Of a stretch of DNA of 64,000 nucleotides, positions 16,537 through 26,819 are shown in pieces. The stretch's first letter is position 1. Each line of letters starts with the position of its first letter. The notes under the pieces are model-generated. The model was not told the origin of the DNA, made no database searches, and saw only the letters and a program-made list of their open reading frames with translations. The position numbers and the translations under genes were made by a program. This stretch comes from Trichomonas vaginalis G3 (lineage: Eukaryota; Parabasalia; Trichomonadida; Trichomonadidae), in assembly GCF_026262505.1 (NCBI RefSeq), contig NC_067204.1:20987300-21051299 (forward strand). The letters are read 5' to 3'.

Positions 16537-18852
16537 ATGCCACGTAAGCTACGTAAGAATATACGTAAGAGGAAGAGAGCATTGAAACATCCAATAGTAA
16601 AACTGACACCACAACAACAGTTGCAACAACAAATTATGAATGACCCCACTATGTTGCAACAAATGTCAAGCAACCCTATGCTTTTAAACCGAGTTATTGG
16701 TGCACAGAGTGGAGGTTTAAGAGCGGCACTTTTAGCGAAAATGGCAGGCTATGGTGGAGCTGCAGACGGAACAGCTTATAACCCTCAAAGTCAAATGAAT
16801 TTGAGTTCACTCAAAAATCAAATAACAGATGTCAAAAAGTCAAACATAGACATACAGAAACAAATAAGTGAAAACGAAAAGAAACTAGAATATGACAGAC
16901 ACACAAAGAAACTCAATGAGTTAAACGTAGAGAAAAAGAAGAAAGAAGAACAACTGAAAGAACTAAGTACAGAGGAATATGCGAAAAAAGTGTCAGAAAA
17001 AGCAGCAGAAGTAGCAAAAATGGAACAAGATGTTATAAATTTGAAAAACCATACTACTCAATATAAAGTACTGAAAGATGAAGAGATAAAACAAAAAGCC
17101 CTGAAGACATATATGGATAGCGATGAGTATAAAAAAGAAGTTGAAGCAAATGTAAAGGCAGAAAAACTTTTACAGTTGCAAAACCAAACCGTACAGTATG
17201 AAAACTTAGCACAAGAAAGTAAAAATAACGACGCAGCCATGCAAAAGGCAATGAAAAGCGCAGAATATATAAAAGCTAACAATGACTGGTTAGATGCCCA
17301 AGCCAACGCTAAAGCAGCCCAACTCATAGGGTCAATAAGGACAAAAATACAAGCGGATGAAGACAGTTCAAATGAAACTTTAACAAATGCTGACTTTAAG
17401 AACGCCTTCGAAGCTCTTCATAGTAAGGTGAAACAAGTGAACGACTTCTCATCTGGAAAGAAACTGAAGTCTGAAGGTTTCGACAACGAGTTAAGAGAAG
17501 TAGCACAAAATATGACGAAAATAACAGATGCAGCAACGAGACAGGCAGTTCAAAGTGCCTATGACGCCGTTAGAGCAACTGTTGTGGAAAGTCAAGAAAA
17601 AGAGTTACAACAGACCAAAACAGACCTAGTAAATGCTTTCTTAAAAACGAAAAGTCAGGTAGGACATTATGCTGCAGATGGAACATATGTGCCAGCTGGT
17701 GGAACTTATATACCACCAAAACCTCCAAGAGAAGCACCTGCACCAGGACTACCTAAAACATTTACATCGTCACATGGACACAGACACAAGCATGCACCAA
17801 AACCAACACAACAACCAACAGTTCAAAATCCAGCACCACAACAACAACCAGCACAACAACCAACACAAACAGAGCAAGGACATAAAAGAAGTAGAGAACA
17901 AGGAAACCAAGAATTCTTAAAAATGCTTAAAGAAGAGTGTGGTTTCCCAGATACTGTTGACTTTAGTGACAGATATAAAGAAGCTATTGGAAAGTTCAAG
18001 GATGGAAATACTGACCCGAACCTATTTAGCTTTATGGCTCAGCACCAAAACGGATATAATCTCAAACCTGGAAAATACAAGCTCGCTAAGGGATATGATT
18101 TAATAGCATATCATCCAAATGACATGGATGAATTTACTCCGAGATATTTGATGTCAGAGCTAAATGACAATTCAACTTTCGTCATGAAACGCGTAAAAAA
18201 TAGAGACGGAACGAAAGAACAAAAGCTTATGAATGCGGATGACGTAGATAGGGAAATTGTTAAAAACGGTCTCGGAATATATGAAATGCCAGCAGATGAG
18301 GTACAAGAAACTCCACAGGAAGAAATAGTTCAGATACAACCAGACATGGAAGAAATAGTTCAGCAACAACAGCTAGAAGAGCCTGAAGGAAACGAACAAG
18401 TCACTCCTTTGGAAACTAACTTCACAGAACTAGATGAAGATTTGGAACAGCCGAAAAATCTTGACCCTCAACAAGAGCATGAGGTGAATATGGAATCTTT
18501 CCAAGAGTCTAAGAAAGATTCGGCTGACATAGTAGAAGAATATCGAAAAATGTTTGCCGACATACAAAAGACTCCAACACCAGATGAAAATATTCAGCAT
18601 AGAATGAAAGTACTGAAAGAAAATGTACACAAATACAACAACCCTTTTTACTTACGAGCATTTAACGTTCAATCTTCGGATGAACTCGGTGAAAATAAAA
18701 GGTTAAATTTCAACAAAACATATAGAAATGAAACATTGTTTAAAGTTCATTCAGAACCTAACCAAGATGGAAACAAACCTACTTTTGTTTCTGCAGACGA
18801 TGGAACTACAATGAGATGGGGTCATAAAGCTAACCCGATAGGTGGTTCATAA
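16537..18852 (+). CDS. Large Gln-rich coiled-coil virion-like protein (771 aa frame)
   Basis: The ATG at 16537 follows TTTTTTACTTCACTTAAA, the usual element promoter. The first 25 residues are strongly basic (PRKLRKNIRKRKRALKH), then comes a Gln-rich segment and a Gly/Ala-rich patch (GAQSGGLRAALLAKMAGYGG). About residues 90-260 are a long Lys/Glu coiled coil, followed by a helical middle. A Pro/Gln/His low-complexity stretch lies near residues 400-460 and an acidic C-terminal third follows. It is the largest gene of the element and sits directly upstream of the capsid gene. A basic end plus a long coiled coil would suit an internal scaffold or genome-contacting core protein; I do not recognise a named family. 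Confidence 0.65.
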   Translation: MPRKLRKNIRKRKRALKHPIVKLTPQQQLQQQIMNDPTMLQQMSSNPMLLNRVIGAQSGGLRAALLAKMAGYGGAADGTAYNPQSQMNLSSLKNQITDVKKSNIDIQKQISENEKKLEYDRHTKKLNELNVEKKKKEEQLKELSTEEYAKKVSEKAAEVAKMEQDVINLKNHTTQYKVLKDEEIKQKALKTYMDSDEYKKEVEANVKAEKLLQLQNQTVQYENLAQESKNNDAAMQKAMKSAEYIKANNDWLDAQANAKAAQLIGSIRTKIQADEDSSNETLTNADFKNAFEALHSKVKQVNDFSSGKKLKSEGFDNELREVAQNMTKITDAATRQAVQSAYDAVRATVVESQEKELQQTKTDLVNAFLKTKSQVGHYAADGTYVPAGGTYIPPKPPREAPAPGLPKTFTSSHGHRHKHAPKPTQQPTVQNPAPQQQPAQQPTQTEQGHKRSREQGNQEFLKMLKEECGFPDTVDFSDRYKEAIGKFKDGNTDPNLFSFMAQHQNGYNLKPGKYKLAKGYDLIAYHPNDMDEFTPRYLMSELNDNSTFVMKRVKNRDGTKEQKLMNADDVDREIVKNGLGIYEMPADEVQETPQEEIVQIQPDMEEIVQQQQLEEPEGNEQVTPLETNFTELDEDLEQPKNLDPQQEHEVNMESFQESKKDSADIVEEYRKMFADIQKTPTPDENIQHRMKVLKENVHKYNNPFYLRAFNVQSSDELGENKRLNFNKTYRNETLFKVHSEPNQDGNKPTFVSADDGTTMRWGHKANPIGGS

Positions 18853-19630
18853 ACTTACAACCTCAATTCCAAGAAGTTGTAGACGCAATGGAAGCGAATG
18901 TGAACGAGATATAGCTGGTATTTTCAGCGCGGCTTTAATGCCATTGAAAGATATGAAACATGCAGATATTTTGGACCAGTATGAAATGAACATGGCTGAT
19001 GGAAATATAACACCTGACGTTCTAGAACATTTATCTCAAAGAACTACACAGAACCATAGAGATGGTATATTTGGTGAAGAGTTTAGAAAGAAAGTTAGGG
19101 AGAGCGAAGGAAGAGAACCTATTGTACATGACCTTGCAAACGAAAGTTTACAAAATGTCATAAAAACTTACTTTGCAGACAATGAACTGAGAAGGGATGA
19201 ATATTTAAGAAAACTCAAATGGACAGTACCAGATGAAATGTTAGTATTGAAAAACATGTTCCTTGACAAAATAAAACCAACTACAGAAATAAACGACGCA
19301 AGACTGAAAGATTGGGTAGAAGCTTTCCCATTCACAAAAGATATAGTTGGTAACATGGAAAGAAAACCAGAATGGCTACAAAAACATATATTTGGAAACG
19401 AGCATATTCCATATGGACAGGCACTGTTTGAAGAGCTTGAACCGGAAACTCAGGAAAGAGTCATGCAAACAATACGCGAAGACTCAAATACAGACTATGA
19501 CAAACTCTTTCTAGGATATAGGTTACCTGAGATGGGCGACCAGAGCCAAAAGGCAAAAAGGACATGGGAAATTTGCAACATACTAGATGAACATAGCAAA
19601 GATGCAACAACTTCAAGCAGAGGGCAATGA
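18842..19630 (+). pseudogene. Helical, charged region downstream of the large coiled-coil gene
   Basis: This is a 262-residue reading frame rich in acidic and basic residues with several aromatic helices (FPFTKDIVGNMERKPEWL; GQALFEELEPETQ). It directly follows the large gene and precedes the capsid gene, on the same strand. It has no promoter-like stretch of its own of the kind seen before other genes here, so its status as a separate gene is uncertain. A short basic stretch follows. No family recognised; probably virion-related by context. Confidence 0.45.
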
Positions 19631-19737
19631 AGGAAAAAGAAGAGTTAAAAACTCAGTCAGGAAGAAAGTAAAGCTTGTCCACGTGGGTTCTATTATGACA
19701 TATAAATCCAACTATTCTATATTTTTACTCATATGAA

Positions 19738-21337
19738 ATGTACGCCGCTCAGAATATAACGCCAACAGTTTTGGATGCCATGAACGGAAATGTTTCCGAA
19801 TGGTATAACGAATGCGACAATGCCATTAGAAGGTCAGAAATAGTTCCTGGAACTTACGAATATACAACTGCTGTTTCTTATGGAAACGTAGGTGAGTTTG
19901 GAGAAGGTTCTTCAACAACAGTAGATATTGCTTGCGACAGGTTTCATATTATTTCTATTGACAACTCATTCTTATACGTGGAACAAGACATTGAAATAAA
20001 ACCTTCTGCCAAGTTGTCTGACAAGAAAGGTTGCAATGGAATTTCTATGTCGGATACCAATATGCTCCAGAAGTTTTCATGGGATATAAGATATATTCTA
20101 ACTCTGACTTAGTTCAAACAGTAACATGGGCAAACTATGAATGGTTCGCTTTGAGAAACTCAGTACAACCACAAGCTAGAGAACAAACAGACCAGTATGC
20201 AACTATTGAGAAAATAAGAAGACTTGACCCTAACGTTCCAGGAGTTTATGTTGACCTTTCTGGACAAAATGCAGCAGCAGTAACCAAAGTAAAATTGAAA
20301 CTTAGAGTTCCTTTGTCATCTTTCCTCATCTTCAGGTTTTTAAGATACTTGCCAAAAACTGGGCAGGAAAAATTTCTATCGAACTTACTCCAAGCAAAAA
20401 TAACTTAGTCATTGCACCAACACAAGACCCATTCAGCATTACTGTAGCTGGAACTGGTGGAGCCAAGTTCTGTGACTTTTGCAAAGACAAGTTGACTTAG
20501 ACTTTGGTTTCTCAAACTCAACACTGAAGTAAACTATTATTTCAATGCTGCTGGAGATGCTTGGGACCCAGTTAAGTTCACATGCGAAAAATTTGAATGC
20601 AAGAGAATAGAAAGCAGACTTGCAGTCTATATGTTGGACCCAGATATTTCAAATGCTTTAGCTGCCAAATATATTGCAGTTCCACTTATGTTCCCTATAC
20701 ACCAAATATCTGTCAAAGACTTTGCAGGTGAAGTTGGAAACCAAAGTGCTGACCCAGGTGCAAGAACAGATATTGCCTTAACAACTGCAATGAAACACGC
20801 AGATACTATGTTTGTACTGTTCAGACGAACTATAAATGACTATTCTTGTTTCTACAACCCCGGTATTAATATATATAAACATAGATGGCAAATATTATCC
20901 AAGAGAAGAATATTCCACAGTTGAGGATATGAGGTCATACAACTTGACATTAGATGCTATGAACTTTAACAACAACTTCACAACAACCATTAACCCTGAA
21001 ATGCAAAGTTCTATTATGCCATATGTGAAGTATGGACCCATACAGGAGGTCAAAAAACTCAATATACAAATGGAGACCGTTCAAACTTTTGGCTTGGCAT
21101 TCCATTTGCTGACTCAGAAGACTTTATGGGTGGTATTTCAACTGTTGGTACTGTACAAATACAATATACTGGTGACAGAGACGGTCCAGATGAATTGAGA
21201 GCAAAGAAGTTTACAAAACCAATAGCACTTTTCACGGAAGATGCTCTTTTGAAGATTCGTTCGATGAAACCTGCTGGGCTCCTCAGATTGGTATAACGAC
21301 AGCTTCCATCGAGCAGATTTTGGCAGCAGGTCAGTAA
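19738..21337 (+). pseudogene. Major capsid protein, double-jelly-roll type (Polinton MCP), broken
   Basis: The start follows TTTTTACTCATATGAA. The readable parts show the hallmarks of Polinton capsid proteins: an N-terminal helix with SEWYNECDNAIRRSE, a predicted beta-rich body with repeated aromatic strands, and a closing segment with PAGPPQIGITTASIEQIL. Length, place between the scaffold-like gene and the small-gene block, and the accompanying A32-like ATPase agree with the major capsid protein. This copy carries several breaks. The family call rests on pattern and context rather than a search; a double-jelly-roll capsid in Polintons is established knowledge (Krupovic, Koonin and colleagues). 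Confidence 0.7.
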
Positions 21338-21650
21338 GTTGTTCTTGAACTGACTTCTCTCCGTCAAATATTGACAGTACGCCAGTTTTGACATAATATT
21401 GTATTATAAACTTTCCTTTAGAAATATCGGTCAGTTTTGTTGTTATATTTTTGTCTGCTTCAAGAACTTTCACCATTTCGGTTATACCAACTTTCTTTGC
21501 TTTATGAAAATATTTTGGTTCAGCAAAGACTGCTATTCTATAACATTTTCCATTGTTTGTATAAAGAACTATTCTGTCAATGTATTTGTATTGTTTGTGT
21601 GTGTAAACTTTGTTCTGCTTCAATTCGAAGAGATACTCAAATACGTCCAT
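21138..21650 (-). CDS. Small beta-rich protein convergent with capsid gene, unknown
   Basis: The frame starts at MDVFEYLFELKQNKVYTHKQ and has alternating hydrophobic/charged strands (YIDRIVLYTNNGKCYRIAVF; GKFIIQYYVKTGVLSIF). The last third runs antisense to the end of the capsid gene, so the native C-terminus probably lies close to 21340. Its start faces the next gene's start across only 18 bp. No family recognised; the reading frame, own promoter and placement make it a plausible gene. Confidence 0.5.
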   Translation of the reverse strand: MDVFEYLFELKQNKVYTHKQYKYIDRIVLYTNNGKCYRIAVFAEPKYFHKAKKVGITEMVKVLEADKNITTKLTDISKGKFIIQYYVKTGVLSIFDGEKSVQEQLTDLLPKSARWKLSLYQSEEPSRFHRTNLQKSIFREKCYWFCKLLCSQFIWTVSVTSILYLYSTNS

Positions 21651-21668
21651 ATTTTTATTCGAAGTAAA
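21651..21668. promoter_or_regulatory. 18-bp divergent promoter centred on TTCGAA
   Basis: The whole gap between the two facing ATGs is ATTTTTATTCGAAGTAAA. It is nearly symmetrical around TTCGAA, with T5A on one side and GTAAAA on the other. The length and design match the TCTAGA-centred 18-bp gap at 37571-37588. Confidence 0.6.
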
Positions 21669-22250
21669 ATGTCATTTCCGAAAAATAGAAGCGTAAGTGT
21701 TTCAAAAGGTTTAATGGCGGTGGCAGATGTGAAGTTAAATTCACCAACTCAAACAAACAGTCAAAGTGTTGTTGTCAATGTCAAAGAAAGAGATGTTGAA
21801 GTGGGGAAACCATACGAAGACGAAGATGGTATAACAATAGTTCTGTAAAAGAAACAACCAACATATCCTGAAGTTAGCAGAGATTTAAGTTCTGTTGCAG
21901 ATATTCGAAACGACTACATGCAACTGAAAGACAAACTTAAAACTCAGGAGAAGATTGTCAAGCTTTAGGTATAATGTTAAACTTGGTTGAGCACAACCCT
22001 GTAAAGTGAATCATATGTCATCGCACCTCATGAAATTTTGAAAGAACTATTGAAACTTTTTGACAGAGGCAGACGATATAAACATCAAAGAAATAGAACC
22101 CGACATTAGTTGCTGTGGTGTTTCATATAATGCCATTGACAAGATATACGTTTATGAAAGGAGGTGAAACGTTGAACTTAAAATATAGTTTCCCAGACGT
22201 CATAAAAATATTTGACGACCACAACATTTCATTAAAATTTATTTGCTAAG
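21669..22250 (+). pseudogene. Unknown small protein gene(s), broken
   Basis: Starts MSFPKNRSVSVSKGLMAVAD after the TTCGAA promoter. The first ~60 residues are polar and Val/Ser/Thr-rich, and a short coiled-coil-like stretch follows. The remainder is legible only in parts, with a closing segment rich in Phe/Asp/Ile. It lies between the capsid gene and the second capsid-like gene, so a virion or assembly function is plausible. No family recognised. Confidence 0.4.
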
Positions 22251-22253
22251 TAA

Positions 22254-22470
22254 AATGTCAAAACTTCTTGAAAGATGTTTGAAGAAAAATAATTGACTTT
22301 ATTTCATGTAAAGGACTTTACACACTTTTGAACGATATGAAAGACCCTGTTTTGTTTGTTCGTGTAGACAAGGAAAGTTCTATGTCTTTACAAAATATTT
22401 GAACTTCTTAGACAGAGAACTTCAAGAAACCCATGTGAAAGTTTAGATGAAGTTCTTCTCCACTTTCAGA
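22254..22470 (+). pseudogene. Remnant small gene
   Basis: An ATG behind ATTTATTTGCTAAGTAAA (the element promoter pattern) opens MSKLLERCLKK. The remaining stretch contains only gene-like pieces. Recorded as a broken small gene of unknown function. Confidence 0.35.
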
Positions 22471-22491
22471 AAAACTTTTAAATATATGTAA

Positions 22492-23288
22492 ATGGCAGAA
22501 GACATAATGGTTTATACTATTACGACTAAAAACCCTGAGTCATATAATTCTATAACAACAAACTTACAAGTCCTCAAGGACGATATTGTAAACTAACCTT
22601 AAACACAAGACGACTAAAGCCTGTTTTGCTCTTTTGACACCAGAAGACTTTATTGTTGTGAATGGTAAAAAATACTCCTTTGAAGATACTTACTCAGATA
22701 TACCACCAACAGGTTTTGTTGACTTATTTAATACTTTAAGGAGGATGTAACATGTGCTGCAACTAGAGCAGGTTTCATTATGTTTGGATGTCCGACTGAG
22801 TTTAGTATAAACGATATGAGCTATAATAACAAAACTTATATCTGGTTTTTACTACCAACAGTTTCCTATAACAGGAAAGGTGTCATACAAGGTCTATCTG
22901 TTCCATTGACTTTAAGTACACCTATTTTATATATTGTTTCAAACTTAGGTTCAAAGTGCTATTCAAATGTTGACAGAAACTAACTATGACCAAAAGATAC
23001 TTATGCGTATAAAACAATACTTTCTCTGCTGGTTTGCCTATTGTTCATTCGAATGCAGAATTTTCAACCTTAGTGAACTCAAACACATTGGCAAGTATAA
23101 CGTTGACATTAGTTGACGCAAACTTTGTTCCTGTAAAACTTTTATGTCCTATGTATTTGTCAATGACGGCAGAAAGTTTCGAATTGGAAGATGCAACTGG
23201 TGAAAGTATTGTATTACAAGAACAACTTCAACAACAAATAGCTCAAGAACAACAAATGCAACAAATGCAACAACAAAGTCAAGAATAA
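22492..23288 (+). pseudogene. Single-jelly-roll-type minor capsid (penton-like) protein, broken
   Basis: It starts MAEDIMVYTITTKNPESYNS after TTTTAAATATATGTAA. Beta-rich segments follow (GFIMFGCPTEFSINDM; YIWFLLPTVSYNR; LTLSTPILYIVSNLG). The closing block NTLASITLTLVDANFVPVKL followed by a hydrophobic strand resembles the final strands of Polinton minor capsid/penton proteins. The C-terminal tail is Gln/Glu-rich and low in complexity. Placement after the capsid gene agrees. The copy is broken. The alternative is another beta-rich virion protein. Confidence 0.5.
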
Positions 23289-23316
23289 AATAATATTTTT
23301 TTTTATTTTTATAAAA

Positions 23317-24550
23317 ATGTACAGAATAGATGTTTCAGATTTTTATGACTTCCAAGCATTCAGAAATATGTGTCCATTTAGAGACTATAACAAAGCAGTC
23401 GAGAATTTGAAACGTTTAGTCATTTATGTTGACTCTGCCCCAGAATGTTATGTTATGAAAGAATGGGATGTTGTCTTTAACAAACCAAGAGCAACAATAG
23501 TTTCAGAACAAGAATGTAGACAGAAACTTAAGAAAATAAAAGTCGTACAAGTTGGTATGAAGATGTTAGATGCTTGGGATATCTTATTGTCAAAGTTAGA
23601 AGATTTTTCAGTTCGAGGTATAAAGTTTTATACACCTTCTCCAAACTTCTATTCTATCTTCACTGGATATAAATATGAACAAGTAGAATGGAAACACAGT
23701 ATTATAGAAGCTTGGTTAGACCATGTCAAAGAAATTATATGCAATGGAAACGAAAGAGTCTATGAGTATATCTTATGTTGGTTTGCAAACATCTTACAAC
23801 ATCCAAGTGCTAAGAATGAAACTGCTCTCATTATAATTGGAAAACAAGGAACAGGTAAGAACACATTCTTTACAGATATTTTGTGCAAACTGTTAGAGGG
23901 CTATTCGAACCCGAATATGACAAACTTAGAAAACATCTGTGGCAAGTTTAACTCCTCAATAGAGAATATGAAACTTATAGTTTGCAATGAACTTCAAAGT
24001 ATAGATACACAAAAGTTTTGAACTCAGATGCTTTGAAGAGTCTTATAACAGACAAAGTTGGAGTTGTTGAAAGAAAATATAAAGACCAAGAGTTTGTGAA
24101 AATGTTGCAAACTTCATTATGGTTTCAAACAATTCTGTTCCGATGAAGTTAGAAAGTTCTGACAGAAGATATGTAGTTGTCAGAACGTCAGAAGCTCATA
24201 TGCAAGATACAGAATATTTTGACGACTTAGCAGAAACTTTGACATCTGACTTTTACAACCACTTGTTCTCATATTTTATGACATTAGATATTTCTAAGTT
24301 CAATCCAAGACAAATTCCATATACCGAAGAGAGACAAACATTGTTAGAAGCAAACAAGAGTGTATATGAACTGTTCATAGAAGAAAGCAACTTTGAGTGT
24401 TTAGATGAAAGGTCATTGTACGATGAATATAAACAATATTGTCAAGAGTATGGTTATATGGCAGCGTCTAAACGAACATTCTTGGCAAATGTCAAAAATC
24501 TTTTAGATGTTCAGAACGGCGTATATACAAAGAAAAATTTTTCTGAGTAA
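23317..24550 (+). pseudogene. SF3 (D5-like) helicase, probable replication protein
   Basis: The start follows TTTTTATTTTTATAAAA. After an N-terminal ~160 residues without a recognised motif comes the SF3 ATPase core: Walker A GKQGTGKNTFF, an acidic strand LIVCNELQ as Walker B, and the VSNNS motif followed by DRRYVVVRT, the arginine-finger region of D5/NrS-1/poxvirus-type primase-helicases. The C-terminal ~60 residues (SLYDEYKQYCQE, FLANVKNLLDV) look like the winged-helix tail of this family. The protein would unwind DNA for replication. The copy is broken. It is the only replication-type enzyme seen in the element. Confidence 0.8.
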
Positions 24551-24584
24551 ATTTTAAAAATATTTTTTTTATCCGATAGAAAAG

Positions 24585-24918
24585 ATGACAGAAAAATTAA
24601 CTTTTTACATAGCGCCAGACCCTTCTTGCCCACATCTTTTTAGCCACAATATATAGACATAGAACTAAATAGAGAAAGCGAAATTCTACAAACAGAAGAA
24701 ACATATAGAGACCTAGATAACGAAAATAGATATGCGCTGTTCTGGTTAGGCTGTCCTTATGAAATGTATGAAAAAAAGGCTTTATATGAAGAATATAGAA
24801 AATATTGTTATGAAAACGATATAAGACCAAGCTCTAGAGAAAAATTCTATGCTGGTATAAAACATCTTTTCGAAGTTCGGAATGGCAAATATAGAAAGAA
24901 AATAATTTTTCTGAGTAA
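24585..24918 (+). pseudogene. Short paralogue of the helicase C-terminal winged-helix-like domain
   Basis: It follows the helicase gene behind the promoter-like TTTTTTTTATCCGATAGAAA, which also precedes the next gene. The readable end (ALYEEYRKYCYEND, FYAGIKHLFEVRNGKY) mirrors the helicase tail (SLYDEYKQYCQEYG, FLANVKNLLDVQNGVY). This suggests a local duplication of that domain into a separate small gene. Broken. Function unknown; a DNA-binding accessory is possible. Confidence 0.55.
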
Positions 24919-24953
24919 ATTTTAAAAAAATATTTTTTTATCCGATAGAAAAG

Positions 24954-25376
24954 ATGGCAAAATTCATCTCAGTAAATAAGTACATGACAGAAGTCAAAGA
25001 AGAACTAGACCCATTCGCATATTTGAATGTTTACTTCTACCATTTTGAAAAGTCTTCATTTGACAAAGTTTGGAACATCGAACCAGTTAAGTTTGCTATT
25101 GTGACTAAAAATGGTGCGAAATTTGAAGACTTAGACATAGAAGGTTTGTTAACAGTCAAAGAAAATTTTGACAGAAAGTTCTCAAACTTGAAGAAGGTAA
25201 AGCATACAAACTTGTTATACCTTATGAACCAAAGAAGGCAGACGACTATGAATATTATGAGTCTAAGATAGTGAAGTTCAAGTAAATTGGGTAAAAAGAT
25301 TTTTAGAGTCTAAGCCAGTGTTTGCCCCTAAAGAGGAAGAGAACATTGACATTGACCCAGAAAATGTTCTAAAATA
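24954..25376 (+). pseudogene. Small charged protein, unknown
   Basis: Starts MAKFISVNKYMTEVKEELDP after TTTTTTATCCGATAGAAAAG. The beginning is aromatic-rich (FAYLNVYFYHFEKSSFDKVW). A Lys-rich middle and an acidic end (PKEEENIDIDPENVL) follow. The gene is broken. It lies between the helicase block and the packaging ATPase; no family recognised. Confidence 0.45.
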
Positions 25377-25387
25377 AAATTTTATTT

Positions 25388-25849
25388 TTACATGTCATAT
25401 CTCACCTTCTCTGGAACTGGTTCAGGTTCTTTCTTCTCTTCTACTTTCTTTTCTTTCTTTTCTTTCTTTTCTCTCTTCTTCTTCTTTTCTGGTGGAGTTA
25501 TGTCAAATTTCTCAGAACCATATTTATGTAAAAGTTCTTTGTCCTTTAATAGCTCTTCTATTCTGTTTTCTATTTCATCTTCAAGAACAGCGCATGTGTC
25601 TTCTTTGCATTCTAAGAACTTTTGTTGGACTTCATCTTTCCAAGAGGCGTCATCTCTGTCAACAAGTCTGTCATTGACAAATTTTAAGACTTCTCTGCTT
25701 AATGTTTTATGGTTCTTGTCATATTCCCAGAAACAGAACTTTAGAACAAATTCACCTTTCTTGTTTACACTATGTAAGATTTTATGGTCGACAGATGTTT
25801 TGCTGTCAAAAAGTTTGTCTCGAATATAGATAGCGAAATCGCTAGACAT
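25388..25849 (-). CDS. Lys/Glu-rich protein of 153 residues, unknown
   Basis: Intact frame from the ATG at 25849 (MSSDFAIYIRDKLFDSKTSV...). Residues 1-100 are a mixed alpha/beta-like charged domain (FVLKFCFWEYDKNHKT). The last 40 are a Lys/Glu homopolymer-like tail (KKKKREKKEKKEKKVEEKK). It is divergent from the packaging ATPase across 36 bp of promoter-like AT sequence. No family recognised. Confidence 0.6.
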   Translation of the reverse strand: MSSDFAIYIRDKLFDSKTSVDHKILHSVNKKGEFVLKFCFWEYDKNHKTLSREVLKFVNDRLVDRDDASWKDEVQQKFLECKEDTCAVLEDEIENRIEELLKDKELLHKYGSEKFDITPPEKKKKREKKEKKEKKVEEKKEPEPVPEKVRYDM

Positions 25850-25885
25850 TTTCAAAAAGATAAAAATTTTAATTTTTCTAAAAAT

Positions 25886-26755
25886 ATGTTAGAAAAAAAG
25901 TTTGCTGACATTGACAAGAAATTTGAGAATGTTTTAAATAAGAACAAGAGGAAGTTAGAAAATGCTCAGATAAAACCCATACATGACAAGTTCTTATTTG
26001 CTCAGAATGGTATAACAGGTCTAATTGCACCACCTGGGTCGGGTAAGACTTTCACTTATCTTAAAATGGCTGCACAACAACAAGACTAGATGAGAAGAAC
26101 CCATTCTATGAGTTAGTTGTTATTGTAGTACTTCTGGTCAATTTGACCAAACCGTCATTCGTTCAAAAATATTATAAAGAGTCTAAGTTAGTATGTATAA
26201 AGGATACTGAGTTGTTAGATTGGATAAAGAAGTACCAAAGAAGAGTTTTGAAGTATAATGCTATAAATGAGTATATAAATTCGAAGTTTAAAGACCCAAA
26301 TGAGGAAATGCAGAGAATATTAGAGAAGAAACACTTCAGAAAAACAGAAAGAGATAGAATACATTTCGAAGAAATTGCAATCTTACGATTGGAAAACGTA
26401 CCCTCATAGATGTCTTCTTATCTTAGATGATTTCGCCTCTCATCCTTTGTTAAAGAATAGAGAACAAGATATGTGTCGAATTCTTAAGAAGCTCAGACAC
26501 TTTAACATCTCAGTCGTAATATGTGTACAGACAGCAAAGAGTTTTAAGTAAGGATTGTAAAGGAATACTTACTGACATTGTACTTTTCCCAGGATTGTCC
26601 GAAGACGATTTCATGGAACTTATGAAAGAGTCCATGGCAGGTAAGTTTGACAGACATGAACTATGGGAGAAGTATAAAGTCATACAAGACCCTCATACTT
26701 CTTTCAGAATTCATATCTACGCAAACAAAGTTCAAATTGTAAAAAGTCAAGCTTG
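25886..26755 (+). pseudogene. A32-like (FtsK/HerA) genome-packaging ATPase
   Basis: The start MLEKKFADIDKKFENV follows TTTTTCTAAAAAT. Walker A is APPGSGKTFTYL, and LLILDDFASHP is the Walker B strand. ISVVICVQTAKS then matches the sensor strand with the conserved Gln of A32-type packaging ATPases, followed by a C-terminal SEDDFMELMKES region. In Polintons, adenovirus-like and poxvirus-like lineages this enzyme pumps DNA into capsids (established). The copy is broken. Confidence 0.8.
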
Positions 26756-26819
26756 AAAAATAAAGAGTTCATTTACTCTGCTTGTTTGAAGTTGTCAAAA
26801 TACTCTGTTATTTTTTCTT

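Noticed and set aside
16537-18852. DNA polymerase B hidden in the largest gene
   Set aside because: The sequence is a low-complexity coiled coil without the DTDS or YxDTDS-type motifs or an exonuclease pattern.
25392-25829. Rightward Ser/Phe-rich frame opposite the Lys/Glu-rich gene
   Set aside because: Antisense shadow of the 153-aa gene; its composition simply mirrors Lys/Glu codons.
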